Assembly (NCBI GenBank): GCA_947311105.1
Contig: CAMZKG010000113.1
Span: 1 to 43,575 of the forward strand
Reading direction: 5' to 3'
Length of the DNA: 43,575 nucleotides
DNA from: an uncultured Saprospiraceae bacterium
Lineage (GTDB): Bacteria > Bacteroidota > Bacteroidia > Chitinophagales > Saprospiraceae
The notes beneath the pieces are model-generated. The model worked only from the letters and a program-made list of their open reading frames with translations, was not told where the DNA came from and searched no databases. This document shows positions 7,934-18,124 of the stretch, piece by piece. Each line of letters starts with the position of its first letter. Position 1 is the first letter of the stretch. The position numbers and the translations under genes were made by a program.

Positions 7934-9952
7934 TCAACTATCCGTCCGCTTTCCTAAAACCCTAATAATCAAGTACATAGCCCCAAATCCACCCAAAAAC
8001 AAAACACCAGAAACCAAAGCGCCACCACCCAGATAAGCCGCTAAAGTACACGAGATTAAACTAATGCCACCGACCGTTAAAGCATAAGGCATTTGTGTTC
8101 GAACATGGTCGATGTGATTGCACTTTGTCGCTAAAGAACTCAATATCGTCGTGTCAGAAATCGGCGAGCAGTGATCCCCAACAACCGAAGCCGCCAACAC
8201 CGTAGCCACGACATTAAACAAAATCTCTAAACTGACATCTTCGGGCAATCCCGCTGAATGACTGACCGCCCACGTCGTCGGTATCGCTATCGGATAGAGA
8301 ATCGCCATGGTGCTCCAAGATGAACCTGTCGAAAAGGAGATGACTGCCGCTAAAACAAAAATAATCGCTGGCACCATGTACGGCGATATGCTTCCACGCA
8401 TCATTTCTGTTAAAAAATCGGCGGTGTGTAATTCTTTGGTCGTCATCGCCAAAGCCCATGCCAATGTCAAAATCACTAAAGCAGGCATGATCGCCTTAAA
8501 ACCGGTGAGCATCGTGTCCATGGTTCGTTTGATGCCCATGATGCGTCCGCCTACAGACAGTGCAGCGGCTACAAAGATACCACTTGCGGAAGCCCATAAC
8601 AAAGCAACATAAGAATCCGCACTACCAATTATTTTTCCAATTTTCATCACTGTGCCGGCGTTGGGCTCGACACTCAATAAACCTAATTTGCCCCATATCT
8701 CGCTCCAACTCCCCGTCGGAAGCTGGACGCCTTTTGCCGCAAGGTCACTCGCCGCTGACTCCATGCCCGTGTGTATTAGACCAAATAAAGTAACCACCAC
8801 AACCGTAAGGACGGGTAATGCTGCATTATACCATTTTAGGGGAGCGCCTTCGATAGGGTTTAAGTCTTCCATGTCTTCCGTATTGACATTGACATCGCTA
8901 ACGGCAGAGACTGCGCCCGTCGTGCGTGCACGCTTTTCTGCATGATACATCGAACCAAAATCCCGCTTGCTCCTAATCAACATCAACATGAAAGCCAAAG
9001 TAAAAATAGGATAAAAAGAATATTTGAGCGAAGCTAAGAATACAGCATAAGGAGTCAAATCCGCATAAAAATGCTCTAAATTACTCAAACCAGAATCAAT
9101 ATAGCCCAATTCGGCACCAATCCAAGTCGTCACAAAGGCAATGGCGGAGACAGGGGCAGCCGTCGCATCCACAATATAGGATAATTTTTCGCGAGAGATT
9201 TTGAAGCGGTCGGTTACCGGACGCATCGTATTGCCCACAATCAAAGTGTTGGCATAGTCATCAAAGAAAATTGCCACGCCCAAAAGCCAGGTGATAAACT
9301 GCGCAGACCTTGGTGTACGAGCGTATCGTGTAAGGGCGTTGACCACTCCGGCCATCCCACCATTTCTGGAAATAATCGCCACCATTCCGCCAATCATCAC
9401 CGAAAAAACCAGCACCGATATATGCCCCGTGTCTGCGAGTCCATGGACGATATATTTCGTAAGTACCTGCCAAAAACTCTGGATAAAATAAGAGATCGAA
9501 TCCATCCGTAAGCCCCCAGTGATAAAGGCGCCTGCCCATATACCCGAAAACAAACTTATGGTCACTTCCTTAAAGCCCAATGCCAATATAATGGCTATCA
9601 GTGGCGGGATAATCGAATACCACAACGGAATGTGGACACTTCGTATCGTGCCGTTGCTCCTTTGGGAGAAGTGATATATTTTGATATTTTTGTTTTGCTT
9701 GAAAACATAAAGTTTCCCTTCTTTCGTTGGTTTTATGGGGATTTGGGCGATGCCTTGATCAAAATTCAGGCTTTGGGTCTCGCCATTTATCCAAAAATCA
9801 TGCTTTCCCGTGGCACTAGGGGCTTTTATTCGAATGTAATATTCCTTTCCTTGCGGAAGAATAGAAACACTAAAATTTGATAGGTCAGCTTGCGCAAAAA
9901 GCCCTGTAATGCTTAGAAAAAAAGCAAAAAAGAAAGTCAATATTGGCTTCAT
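7934..9952 (-). CDS. NhaC-family Na+/H+ antiporter with N-terminal secreted domain
   Basis: GIWAGAFITGG, FFDDYANTLIVGNTMRPVTDRFKISREKLSYIVDATAAPVSAIAFVTTWIG; N-terminal signal peptide MKPILTFFFAFFLSITGLFAQ. ORF track starts at 10012. Confidence 0.9.
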   Translation of the reverse strand: MKPILTFFFAFFLSITGLFAQADLSNFSVSILPQGKEYYIRIKAPSATGKHDFWINGETQSLNFDQGIAQIPIKPTKEGKLYVFKQNKNIKIYHFSQRSNGTIRSVHIPLWYSIIPPLIAIILALGFKEVTISLFSGIWAGAFITGGLRMDSISYFIQSFWQVLTKYIVHGLADTGHISVLVFSVMIGGMVAIISRNGGMAGVVNALTRYARTPRSAQFITWLLGVAIFFDDYANTLIVGNTMRPVTDRFKISREKLSYIVDATAAPVSAIAFVTTWIGAELGYIDSGLSNLEHFYADLTPYAVFLASLKYSFYPIFTLAFMLMLIRSKRDFGSMYHAEKRARTTGAVSAVSDVNVNTEDMEDLNPIEGAPLKWYNAALPVLTVVVVTLFGLIHTGMESAASDLAAKGVQLPTGSWSEIWGKLGLLSVEPNAGTVMKIGKIIGSADSYVALLWASASGIFVAAALSVGGRIMGIKRTMDTMLTGFKAIMPALVILTLAWALAMTTKELHTADFLTEMMRGSISPYMVPAIIFVLAAVISFSTGSSWSTMAILYPIAIPTTWAVSHSAGLPEDVSLEILFNVVATVLAASVVGDHCSPISDTTILSSLATKCNHIDHVRTQMPYALTVGGISLISCTLAAYLGGGALVSGVLFLGGFGAMYLIIRVLGKRTDS

Positions 9953-10061
9953 ATCCGTAAAATAGTTATGTTTGTGATGTTCGATAAGATTCAATGGGCT
10001 GCATCTTACCATGCTCTAAGGTGTTTTCAATAGGAAATGATTATTCCCCAAAACCAAAATA

Positions 10062-12296
10062 ATGCGTAAGGATACGATTTTTATAACGATTTTTTGTATT
10101 TTTTCTGTGATTTTGTATAGTCAGAGCCTAGAAAGGTATGATTTTGATATCATGAAAGATGGTCAAAAATTACCCTTAGCGCTCGCAGGTGGGATGAATT
10201 TGCCCCAATTCTCCGAAGTAGATTTGGATCATGACGGCATCAAAGATTTGTTTGTTTTTGATAAGGAAGGCAATGCTATTTCTGCCTTCAAAAATACGGG
10301 AAATGTAGGCACTGTTCAGTACGAATATGCCCCAGAGTTATTAGAGCATTTCCCAAAACTAATTAAATGGAGCTTGATGTTGGACTATAATCAAGACGGA
10401 GCACCAGATATTTTTGCCTATCCAAGTCAGTTAGGCGTAGCAGGTATAGAAGTACACAAAGGGCATTGGGAAGGCAATCGGTTGGCTTTTGAAAAGTTAA
10501 GTTTTGGACAACCGTATGACGTGTTGTATTATCCTTCTTCTACGGGTTCAATGGTCAATTTATACGTGAGTAGTATTGATATTCCAGCCATTGTTGACGT
10601 GGATAATGATGGAGATACGGATATTTTGACCTTTGCATCCAATGGCGGCTATGTCTTATATTTTCGCAATTTCTCGCAAGAGCAAGGATACGGGGCGGAT
10701 ACGTTGATCTTTCAAAAGGTAGATCAATGTTGGGGCAAATTTTACGAAAGTGGACTCTCCACAGCGATTACTTTGAGTGATAACCCCAATACTTGCGCAG
10801 AAAATTTTCATGGGGGGACGGGCGGAGTCGGCAATCGTCATGCGGGCTCGACACTGCTAGCTTTAGACCTTGATGACGATGGCGACAAAGAGTTGTTTTT
10901 AGGGGATGTTTCTTTTAATAATGTAGTTTTGTTGATTAATTCAGGGACGCCCCAAAATGCATACATGACTGACCAAGACACTTTATTTCCTAGTAATCAT
11001 CCCATAGACATCCCGCTATATCCAGGTATTTTTGCCGCTGATATTGACAATGACGGGGATAAAGATATTTTGAGTGCGCCCAACGACGAGAGTTTTTCCA
11101 TTACCAAAGAAAACGCTTGGCTGTATGAAAATAAAGGAGCAACCACTCCGCAATTTGATTTTGTACAATCAGATTTTTTGGTCGGTGATATGTTAGATTT
11201 GGGCAAGGGCGCTTTACCTGCTGTGGCGGATGTGGATGGCGATGGTTTGTTGGACTTGGTCATCGGAAACGAAACCTTTTATCATGAAGATGCCTCCTTA
11301 GAGAGCCATTTGTTTTTATTCAAAAATACGGGTAATGCCTGGCAGCCAAAATTTGAACTCGTCGATGATGACTATCTGGGTTTGGCGGCTTTATCTTCAC
11401 AACATTGGAATTTGGCGCCAACTTTTGGGGATTTAGATGGTGATGGAGATTTGGACTTGTTGGTGGGCGATTTCTTGGGGCAAATGTATTATTTTGAGAA
11501 TGTAGCCGGGGGCGGACAGCCGATGAACTTTGCCGCACCCATTTTTCCTTTTATGGATATTGATGTTGGGCTTGCGGCGGCGCCTGCGATGGTAGATGTG
11601 GATGAAGACGGATTGACGGATATACTGGTAGGTGAGCGAAATGGGAATCTCAATTTTATCAAAAATATCGGTTCTGTCGGCAATCCCAACTTTAACTCCA
11701 ACCACGAAGCAAGCCCCAATAATCCGTTTTTTGGTGGTGTTGATACCCGTATTTTGGGGGGAACAGCAGGCTATAGCGTACCCAGGATATGGAAAGAAAA
11801 TGGCACTTTTAGACTTTTTTGCGGAAGCCAAAGTGGGCAAATATTTGAATATTCAGATATTGAAGCCAATTTGAATGGCAATTTTACGAAAGTAACCGAA
11901 AATTACGGGAATATATCCGTCGGTGCACGTGCTTATCCAATTTTTTGGGACTTAAATCATGACGGATTTCGTGAATTACTCGTCGGCAATCTACGGGGTG
12001 GGCTCAATGCTTTTCGTACGGATTTACCCCAACCAGTCGCCTTAAAATCGCCCCATAAAAGCCCCAAAAAGCTGGCGATACACCCCAATCCATCCGCTGG
12101 GCAATTTACCTTGAGTTTTGGCAATCAGAGAAAAGGTCTCCTGTTTTTATTTGACATTACAGGTCGGATAGTCTTGCGACAAAATGTAAGTAGTGGTGTT
12201 CCCTTGCGGGCAAATGGCTTATCATCAGGGATTTATTTAGCAAAGGTCGTATTGGATGACCAAGTTTTTGTGGGACGGTTGTTATTGGGCATCTAG
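10062..12296 (+). CDS. FG-GAP/VCBS repeat protein with T9SS sorting domain
   Basis: Many DxDxDG motifs (DLDHDGIKD, DVDNDGDTD, DIDNDGDKD, DVDGDGLLD, DLDGDGDLD...); C-terminal IHPNPSAGQFTLSF...LSSGIYLAKV. Confidence 0.92.
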   Translation: MRKDTIFITIFCIFSVILYSQSLERYDFDIMKDGQKLPLALAGGMNLPQFSEVDLDHDGIKDLFVFDKEGNAISAFKNTGNVGTVQYEYAPELLEHFPKLIKWSLMLDYNQDGAPDIFAYPSQLGVAGIEVHKGHWEGNRLAFEKLSFGQPYDVLYYPSSTGSMVNLYVSSIDIPAIVDVDNDGDTDILTFASNGGYVLYFRNFSQEQGYGADTLIFQKVDQCWGKFYESGLSTAITLSDNPNTCAENFHGGTGGVGNRHAGSTLLALDLDDDGDKELFLGDVSFNNVVLLINSGTPQNAYMTDQDTLFPSNHPIDIPLYPGIFAADIDNDGDKDILSAPNDESFSITKENAWLYENKGATTPQFDFVQSDFLVGDMLDLGKGALPAVADVDGDGLLDLVIGNETFYHEDASLESHLFLFKNTGNAWQPKFELVDDDYLGLAALSSQHWNLAPTFGDLDGDGDLDLLVGDFLGQMYYFENVAGGGQPMNFAAPIFPFMDIDVGLAAAPAMVDVDEDGLTDILVGERNGNLNFIKNIGSVGNPNFNSNHEASPNNPFFGGVDTRILGGTAGYSVPRIWKENGTFRLFCGSQSGQIFEYSDIEANLNGNFTKVTENYGNISVGARAYPIFWDLNHDGFRELLVGNLRGGLNAFRTDLPQPVALKSPHKSPKKLAIHPNPSAGQFTLSFGNQRKGLLFLFDITGRIVLRQNVSSGVPLRANGLSSGIYLAKVVLDDQVFVGRLLLGI

Positions 12297-12306
12297 CAAC
12301 CTGCAA

Positions 12307-12367
12307 CTAGATACCCGAACGGTCAGCATCAAAAACCCGATTGCTAGATACCCGAACGGCCGTTCGG
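12307..12367. repeat. Direct repeat CTAGATACCCGAACGG x2 ending in a 16-bp palindrome CCGAACGGCCGTTCGG
   Basis: 12307-12322 and 12344-12359; palindrome 12352-12367. Confidence 0.85.
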
Positions 12368-12476
12368 CTCAACATCCCGCGCTCTAGAAACTAGCAACTA
12401 GCATCTAGCGTCTCAGAAAGCGAAAAAACTGTAACTTTACCACCGTCCCGCCGTCCTACAAGAAAAATACGACGAA

Positions 12477-12962
12477 TTGACCACAAAACAATACAACGAA
12501 GCAGTTGAAATCTTAGCAGATGGCCTGTACCGATTTGCGGCTAAGAAATGCAATGATCGCAATTTGGCGAAAGACATTGTACAAGATGCTTTCGCAAAAT
12601 TGTGGGTTACCAAGGACAATGTGGACAATCAAAAAGTAAAATCCTACCTTTTTACTTCCGTAAATCGCTTAGTGATAGACTATTGGCGAAAGTCAAGGCG
12701 TTTAACAGACATGGAGTCCATCAACCACAATCCTACAGCAACCAATCAAGAATACTCAAATTTAAACGAAATACTCCATAAAGAACTAAAAAAACTACCC
12801 GAAATGCAACGGACTGTACTTTTGCTCCGAGACTATGAGTCATTCTCTTATGCCGAGATAGGCTTGATTACCGACTTGAGTGAAGCGCAGGTAAAAGTAT
12901 ATATTTATCGGGGCAGAAAAGCATTAAAAACACGTTTAGAAAAATTGAATATAGTCGCATGA
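12477..12962 (+). CDS. ECF-type RNA polymerase sigma-70 factor
   Basis: LAKDIVQDAFAKLWVTKDNV...SYLFTSVNRLVIDYWRK; region 4 LPEMQRTVLLLRDYESFSYAEIGLITDLSEAQVKVYIYRGRKAL. Confidence 0.9.
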   Translation: MTTKQYNEAVEILADGLYRFAAKKCNDRNLAKDIVQDAFAKLWVTKDNVDNQKVKSYLFTSVNRLVIDYWRKSRRLTDMESINHNPTATNQEYSNLNEILHKELKKLPEMQRTVLLLRDYESFSYAEIGLITDLSEAQVKVYIYRGRKALKTRLEKLNIVA

Positions 12963-14107
12963 TCAATCGCAAAAATTATGAAATATGGTTTTTAGACTTT
13001 GCGGAAGGCAATCTTTCCGAAAGGCAAATTGCCCTTTTGATGGAGTTTCTAGCGAAAAATGATGACCTAAAGGCCGAATTTGACGCAATGGAAATGATAA
13101 AATTACCAGCTGATGACACCCTTGTTTTTGAAAATAAAGAAAAATTAAAACGCCCGTTGACGGCGGAGTTTAGCTTGACCAATGACGATAAACTGTTAAT
13201 CGCTCAGCTAGAAGGCGACTTAAATGCTCCTGACAACCAACTCCTAAAACAACGTCTAAGTCAACATCCTTCCTTGATAAAAGCCCAAAAAATCTATCAA
13301 AAGAGTCAATTATCCCCAGACCTTTCGGTCAAATACCCCAACAAAGACGAGTTGAAACGCAAAAATAGAAAAATCAGCCCATGGCGTTTGTTGATGCCCA
13401 TTGCTGCTGCTATTTTATTACTGATTGTGATTGTTTTTGCCTTGCGGAAAGGGGGAGTCGTAGAATCGGTTGAGATGCCTATTGTCGAAACGACAAAACA
13501 TCAGATGCCTGCACCAATTTCTAAAGAACCAAGCCAAGAACCTATCATGTCAGACGAAGTGGTAGGAGTCCCAAAAACCATCATCGAGCAGGCAATTGTA
13601 CAAACTCCAAAGGATCAAAGCTCAAAACCTAAAAAAAACATCGTTCAGAAGAAAAAAATAACCCCAGATTACAAACCCACAGAAGTCATTGTAAATGAAG
13701 AACCAAAGTCTCCAAAGCTGCAATCGCCAACTATGCAATCGCCACCCAAACCCCAATTGGAGCCCGAATTGCCAGAGTCAAAACCTGTCATCGTTCTTAA
13801 AGAATCATCTAATCAGACGCCAAAACCAACTTTTGTCCATCAAGAAAATCAACCCACAAAGCGAATGATCGCCATGAATAAGCCCAAAGAATTTTTATTG
13901 AATTCTGTAGATAAGACCATCAAAAAAATTGCGAAGAAAGAAGATATTAAAGAGCGGTTAAGTGTCCCCGAAGCCATTGTTTCGACGGTAGGAGCCATCA
14001 CCAAAACTACGACTTCTTACGAAAATCGTACAACAAAAAAGTCTAAAAAAATCTCCGTCTCTTTTGGGAAGTTTAAATTTTCTCGCGTAAAGCATCGCAG
14101 TCGTTGA
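12959..14107 (+). CDS. Anti-sigma-factor-like single-TM protein with Pro/Lys-rich C-terminal region
   Basis: Overlaps the sigma gene by 4 bp; TM LLMPIAAAILLLIVIVFAL; long P/K/Q-rich tail. Confidence 0.65.
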   Translation: MINRKNYEIWFLDFAEGNLSERQIALLMEFLAKNDDLKAEFDAMEMIKLPADDTLVFENKEKLKRPLTAEFSLTNDDKLLIAQLEGDLNAPDNQLLKQRLSQHPSLIKAQKIYQKSQLSPDLSVKYPNKDELKRKNRKISPWRLLMPIAAAILLLIVIVFALRKGGVVESVEMPIVETTKHQMPAPISKEPSQEPIMSDEVVGVPKTIIEQAIVQTPKDQSSKPKKNIVQKKKITPDYKPTEVIVNEEPKSPKLQSPTMQSPPKPQLEPELPESKPVIVLKESSNQTPKPTFVHQENQPTKRMIAMNKPKEFLLNSVDKTIKKIAKKEDIKERLSVPEAIVSTVGAITKTTTSYENRTTKKSKKISVSFGKFKFSRVKHRSR

Positions 14108-14192
14108 GCCTAAAACTATGGGGTTTTCCACTCCGTAAAGGTTTAGCTGCGTTGCACGATTCATTATATTGTGCTTTTGAAGTTCAACCAGA

Positions 14193-14351
14193 ATGAACGA
14201 CCATGAAAGAGTTATTGAAAAATCAAAAAGTTGCATTAGTGACTTGAATGCCGCGGATAAAAAAGAAGTGCCAGAATGGTATGAAGAAGAGTTCAAAAAT
14301 AGATTTAGCGGTGTAAAATCCATAATTGTTGTTGATATGAGAGAAGAGTAA
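14193..14351 (+). CDS. Possible small protein (52 aa)
   Basis: Below the ORF track threshold. MNDHERVIEKSKSCISDLNAADKKEVPEWYEEEFKNRFSGVKSIIVVDMREE*; fills the gap between flanking genes. Confidence 0.35.
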   Translation: MNDHERVIEKSKSCISDLNAADKKEVPEWYEEEFKNRFSGVKSIIVVDMREE

Positions 14352-14449
14352 CAACCGACAACAAATAGGACAAAAAACCATCAACAAGACCTACCGATAA
14401 ATCCAATGTGGAACAACATCCGCCAAATGGAGTTAGGTTATTAGTAAAG

Positions 14450-15400
14450 TTATCCAAAGAAATCCCAAATATTTTTGGCAGTGGCTTCCAATAAGGTTGT
14501 TCGGGCTTCTGTAGAAGTCCAAGCGATATGCGGGGTAATCAAGCAATTTTTCAAGCCAAATAAAGGATTATTTTTATTGGGTGGTTCGCCAGTTAAGACA
14601 TCCAGGCCCGCGCCTTTAATTACTTGATTATCAAGGGCTTGCGCCAAATCAGCTTCCTGAATAAGCGGCCCCCTAGCTGTGTTGATCAAAATCGCCGTGG
14701 GCTTCATGGCAGATAAAGAAGTGGCATTGATAAAGTGTTTGGTCATTTCGGTAAGTGGGGCATGAAGCGATAAAATATCACTTTGTAGGAGTAATTTTTC
14801 GGAAGAAACCATTTGAATATTTTTACCACGATTATCAGCGGAACGATTGTAGGCAATAATTTTCATCCCGAAAGCATGTCCGATACGTGCGACTTGATGA
14901 CCGATATTTCCAAGACCATAAATGCCTAGTGTCTTGCCGTTGAGTTCATTCCAAGGGGATAAAAAATAACTAAAATCCGGGTTATTAGACCAGCTCAATT
15001 GATGGACAGTTTGACTATGTTCGCAGACTTTATTGATTAGAGCAAGGATGAGCGCAAATACATGTTGAGCTACGGCATTGGAGCTATAACCGACTACATT
15101 TTTTACGGCAATTCCCTTTTTTGTAGCTTCCGCAATATCGACATTATTGGTGCCAGTAGCGGTGATAGCGATAAGTTTAAGGCGGGGTAATTGCTGGATA
15201 ATTTCTTTTGTGACATTAATTTTGTTGATGACGATAACGGAAGCATCTTGGGCGCGATGGACGACCAAATTGGCAGGAGTCCGCTCAAAAATCTCTAAAT
15301 CAGCAAGGCGCACGCCATCTTTTTCCGCAAGGATATTCCAGTCCAAATCACCAGGGTTGAGAGCGTGTCCATCTAAAATAACTATTTTCTCCATCTCCAT
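14450..15400 (-). CDS. D-2-hydroxyacid dehydrogenase
   Basis: LGIYGLGNIGHQVARIGHAFGMKI; INTARGPLIQEADLAQAL; GLDVLTGEPP; LITPHIAWTS. Confidence 0.93.
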   Translation of the reverse strand: MEMEKIVILDGHALNPGDLDWNILAEKDGVRLADLEIFERTPANLVVHRAQDASVIVINKINVTKEIIQQLPRLKLIAITATGTNNVDIAEATKKGIAVKNVVGYSSNAVAQHVFALILALINKVCEHSQTVHQLSWSNNPDFSYFLSPWNELNGKTLGIYGLGNIGHQVARIGHAFGMKIIAYNRSADNRGKNIQMVSSEKLLLQSDILSLHAPLTEMTKHFINATSLSAMKPTAILINTARGPLIQEADLAQALDNQVIKGAGLDVLTGEPPNKNNPLFGLKNCLITPHIAWTSTEARTTLLEATAKNIWDFFG

Positions 15401-15470
15401 TTTTTTTGCTGCAAGTTAGGCAAAAGTTAAGAAATAACTCCTATCTTGACGCACTATCAAAAATTAGAAA

Positions 15471-16157
15471 ATGAAAGCCCACATAGAAAAATCTTGGCGG
15501 GAAGCCTTGAAGGAAGAATTTGACAAGCCCTATTTTGAAGAAGTAGTCAGATACCTAAAAAAGGAGAAAGCTTCGGGAAAAGTCATTTTTCCGCCAGGGT
15601 CATTAATTTTCAATGCTTTCAAGAGAACGCCATTTAAAGACGTAAAAGTAGTGATTTTGGGGCAAGATCCCTATCATCGGGTCGGACAAGCGATGGGTTT
15701 ATCTTTTTCTGTGCCAGTCGGCGTACGCGTGCCGCCGTCTTTAAAAAACATATACAAAGAGTTACAACGCGATGTAGATTTTGAAATTCCGAATCACGGG
15801 GATTTGACAAGTTGGGCCGATCAAGGTGTCTTTTTATTGAATGCATTTTTGACGGTAGAGCAGGGGAGAGCTGCATCGCACCAGAAGATTGGTTGGGCTA
15901 AATTTACGGATGCCGTAATAAAAAAGCTATCAGACGACCGTGAAGGCATCGTCTTTTTGTTGTGGGGGCGTTTTGCGCAAGCCAAGGCGGAGTTGATAGA
16001 CGAGAAGAAGCACTATGTGTTAACGGCCTTTCATCCTTCGCCCCTTGCGGGAAATCGCTTTCAGGGCTGTGGACATTTCTCAAAGACCAATGAGCTATTA
16101 AGCAAACAAGGTAGAAAGCCCATCAATTGGAACCTAACGGAGCAAAGCAACAATTAA
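15471..16157 (+). CDS. ung: Uracil-DNA glycosylase
   Basis: VVILGQDPYHRVGQAMGLSFSVP; GVFLLNAFLTVEQG; HPSPLAGNRFQGCGHFSKTNELL. Confidence 0.96.
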   Translation: MKAHIEKSWREALKEEFDKPYFEEVVRYLKKEKASGKVIFPPGSLIFNAFKRTPFKDVKVVILGQDPYHRVGQAMGLSFSVPVGVRVPPSLKNIYKELQRDVDFEIPNHGDLTSWADQGVFLLNAFLTVEQGRAASHQKIGWAKFTDAVIKKLSDDREGIVFLLWGRFAQAKAELIDEKKHYVLTAFHPSPLAGNRFQGCGHFSKTNELLSKQGRKPINWNLTEQSNN

Positions 16158-16236
16158 ACGTCCGAAGGACAAATTTGAACGCCCAAAGGGCAAATTGAAC
16201 GTCCGCAGGACAAATGAATGTCCAAAGGACAAGCTG
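16154..16236 (-). repeat. Four-unit hairpin repeat array (AACGTCCRMAGGACAAATTG-like)
   Basis: gtccGAAggac / gcccAAAgggc / gtccGCAggac / gtccAAAggac; same family as 19769-19930 in opposite orientation. Confidence 0.85.
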
Positions 16237-16242
16237 AACAAC

Positions 16243-16521
16243 TCAAAACTTCATATTCCGCAAATCCCGCCAGCCGCCCCCATCATAAACCCCTTCAAGC
16301 CCCTTGGCCATCAATAAGTTATGTATTTGGGCGCTACGATTACCAGACTCACAAGTCAGCAAGATCGGTTTAGTAAAATCCTTGACAAGAAGGAGATTGT
16401 TTTTCAAAGTGGCAAGTGGGATATTCACGGCATTTTCCGCATGTCCAGCCGCAAACTCCCAAGGCTCTCTAACGTCAATGATGGTCACAGTCGGATGATT
16501 AACAAGGTCTCTAAGTGTCAT
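16243..16521 (-). CDS. Rhodanese-like domain protein
   Basis: IIDVREPWEFAAGHAENAVNIPL...ILLTCESGNRSAQIHNLL (active-site Cys loop). Confidence 0.92.
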   Translation of the reverse strand: MTLRDLVNHPTVTIIDVREPWEFAAGHAENAVNIPLATLKNNLLLVKDFTKPILLTCESGNRSAQIHNLLMAKGLEGVYDGGGWRDLRNMKF

Positions 16522-16588
16522 AGATATTGTGTTTTGCGCAAAGATAGATGATGCGTATTAAAGTTCAAGTGATAAACGTTACAAACAA

Positions 16589-16618
16589 CAAAAGGTGACC
16601 AAAAATGGTCACCTTTTG
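16589..16618 (-). terminator. Rho-independent-like hairpin downstream of the MBL gene
   Basis: CAAAAGGTGACC-aaaaat-GGTCACCTTTTG, 12-bp perfect stem. Confidence 0.75.
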
Positions 16619-16650
16619 AGATTTGGCTGTGAAGCCTAAAAGTATTAAGC

Positions 16651-18054
16651 TTAGAGTAGAGTCGTAGGACAAACGTAATCAGAAACTTTTACGTCGGTAC
16701 GTTTTAGAGCTTTGAAGCCACCGCGTACATCAGTTATTTTCTTGATACCTTTAGAATGCAGAATAGAAGCCGCAATCAAAGAACGATATCCAGAAGCACA
16801 ATGTACAATGTAAGACTTCGTAGGGCTAAATTTAGCGATATTATCCACCAAATTACCCAACGGAGCATTTTCTGCACCGACTACATGTTCAGACAAGTAT
16901 TCAGACTCTTTTCGTACGTCCACTAAATTCTTTTTACCTTTCTTTTCTGCATACTCTGTGGCAGAGATAGAGCCAACATTTGCAGTCTTGAAGCCAGCAG
17001 CTTTCCAAGAGCGAAGCCCTCCTTTTAAGAAGCCAATAGAATTGTCGTAGCCTACTCTTGCCAATCTGGTGACGACTTCTTCTTCGCGTCCACGTGGAGC
17101 GATAAAGATGATTTTTTGATTCACATCAGAAATTAAGGCACCGATCCATGGAGCAAAGCTTCCATCTAAACCAAAATACCATGCTCCAGGAATAAACTCC
17201 TTAGCAAAAGCACGCTTTGAACGTGTATCAATCACCATCACATCTTTTTCTTCCGCTAAAACCTTAAATTCTCTTGCGGAAAGCGCTTTGGTACCATTTT
17301 TTAATACTTCATCGATACTCTTGTTGACTGATTTGTTCATGCCAACATTCTTTGGAAAGTACTGTGGTGGCGTTTTTAGACCAGTGGTCACTTCTTTGAT
17401 AAACTCTTCCTTGGTCATATCCGCGCGTAAAGCGTAATTGACTTCTTTTTGGTGGCCCAAAGTATCCCAAGTCTCTTTACTCATGTTTTTACCACATGCA
17501 GAACCTGCTCCGTGATTAGGATAGACGATGATATCATCGGGCAACTTCATGATTTTCTTACGTAAAGAATCATACAAAAACCCCGCTAAGTCAGCTTGTG
17601 TCAAGTCGGATTTTACCGCAAGGTCAGGACGACCTACATCACCTATAAACAAGGCATCGCCAGAGAAAAGATACTTTTCTTTTCCTTTTTTGTCAATCAA
17701 AACAATAGAAATCGACTCCATGGTGTGTCCAGGGGTATGCAATACCTTTAGGGTCACATCACCTACCATAAACTTCTCATTGTTTTTGGTGTTTTTGATT
17801 TTGTAAGCAGGTTTGGCTCCTGGGCCAAATACAATTTTTGCACCAGTTGCTTTCGCTAAATCAACTTGACCAGACACAAAGTCGGCATGGAAGTGTGTCA
17901 AGAAGATATATTTCAATTTGACTCTATGCTTTTTTAGCAAGTCTAGATACGGTTTTGTTTCTCTCAAGGGATCAATAATTGCTGCTTCGCCTTTGTCGGC
18001 AATAAAATACGCCATCTCGGCTAAGCAACCAGTAAATAACTGTTCAACTTTCAT
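16651..18054 (-). CDS. MBL-fold persulfide dioxygenase-like protein fused to two rhodanese domains
   Basis: THFHADFVSG, HTPGHTMES, GDALFIGDVGRPDL; first rhodanese loop without Cys (IAPRGREEEVV), second VHCASGYRSLIAASIL. ORF track starts at 18084. Confidence 0.92.
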   Translation of the reverse strand: MKVEQLFTGCLAEMAYFIADKGEAAIIDPLRETKPYLDLLKKHRVKLKYIFLTHFHADFVSGQVDLAKATGAKIVFGPGAKPAYKIKNTKNNEKFMVGDVTLKVLHTPGHTMESISIVLIDKKGKEKYLFSGDALFIGDVGRPDLAVKSDLTQADLAGFLYDSLRKKIMKLPDDIIVYPNHGAGSACGKNMSKETWDTLGHQKEVNYALRADMTKEEFIKEVTTGLKTPPQYFPKNVGMNKSVNKSIDEVLKNGTKALSAREFKVLAEEKDVMVIDTRSKRAFAKEFIPGAWYFGLDGSFAPWIGALISDVNQKIIFIAPRGREEEVVTRLARVGYDNSIGFLKGGLRSWKAAGFKTANVGSISATEYAEKKGKKNLVDVRKESEYLSEHVVGAENAPLGNLVDNIAKFSPTKSYIVHCASGYRSLIAASILHSKGIKKITDVRGGFKALKRTDVKVSDYVCPTTLL

Positions 18055-18124
18055 TGGTTTAATTTTTTTAGTGATTAGAATCAATTAACAGTTGCAAAGA
18101 TAAGGAAAAACAAATAAATATTGA

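Noticed and set aside
7620-7937. ORFs 7620..7937 and 7742..7933 on the minus strand
   Set aside because: Translations of the 49-bp intergenic repeats (FGLWSLVLPQRLTP); no independent coding evidence.
4661-12296. T9SS cargo proteins as a novel system
   Set aside because: Signal peptides plus PNP...GxY C-terminal domains are standard for type IX secretion in Bacteroidota.
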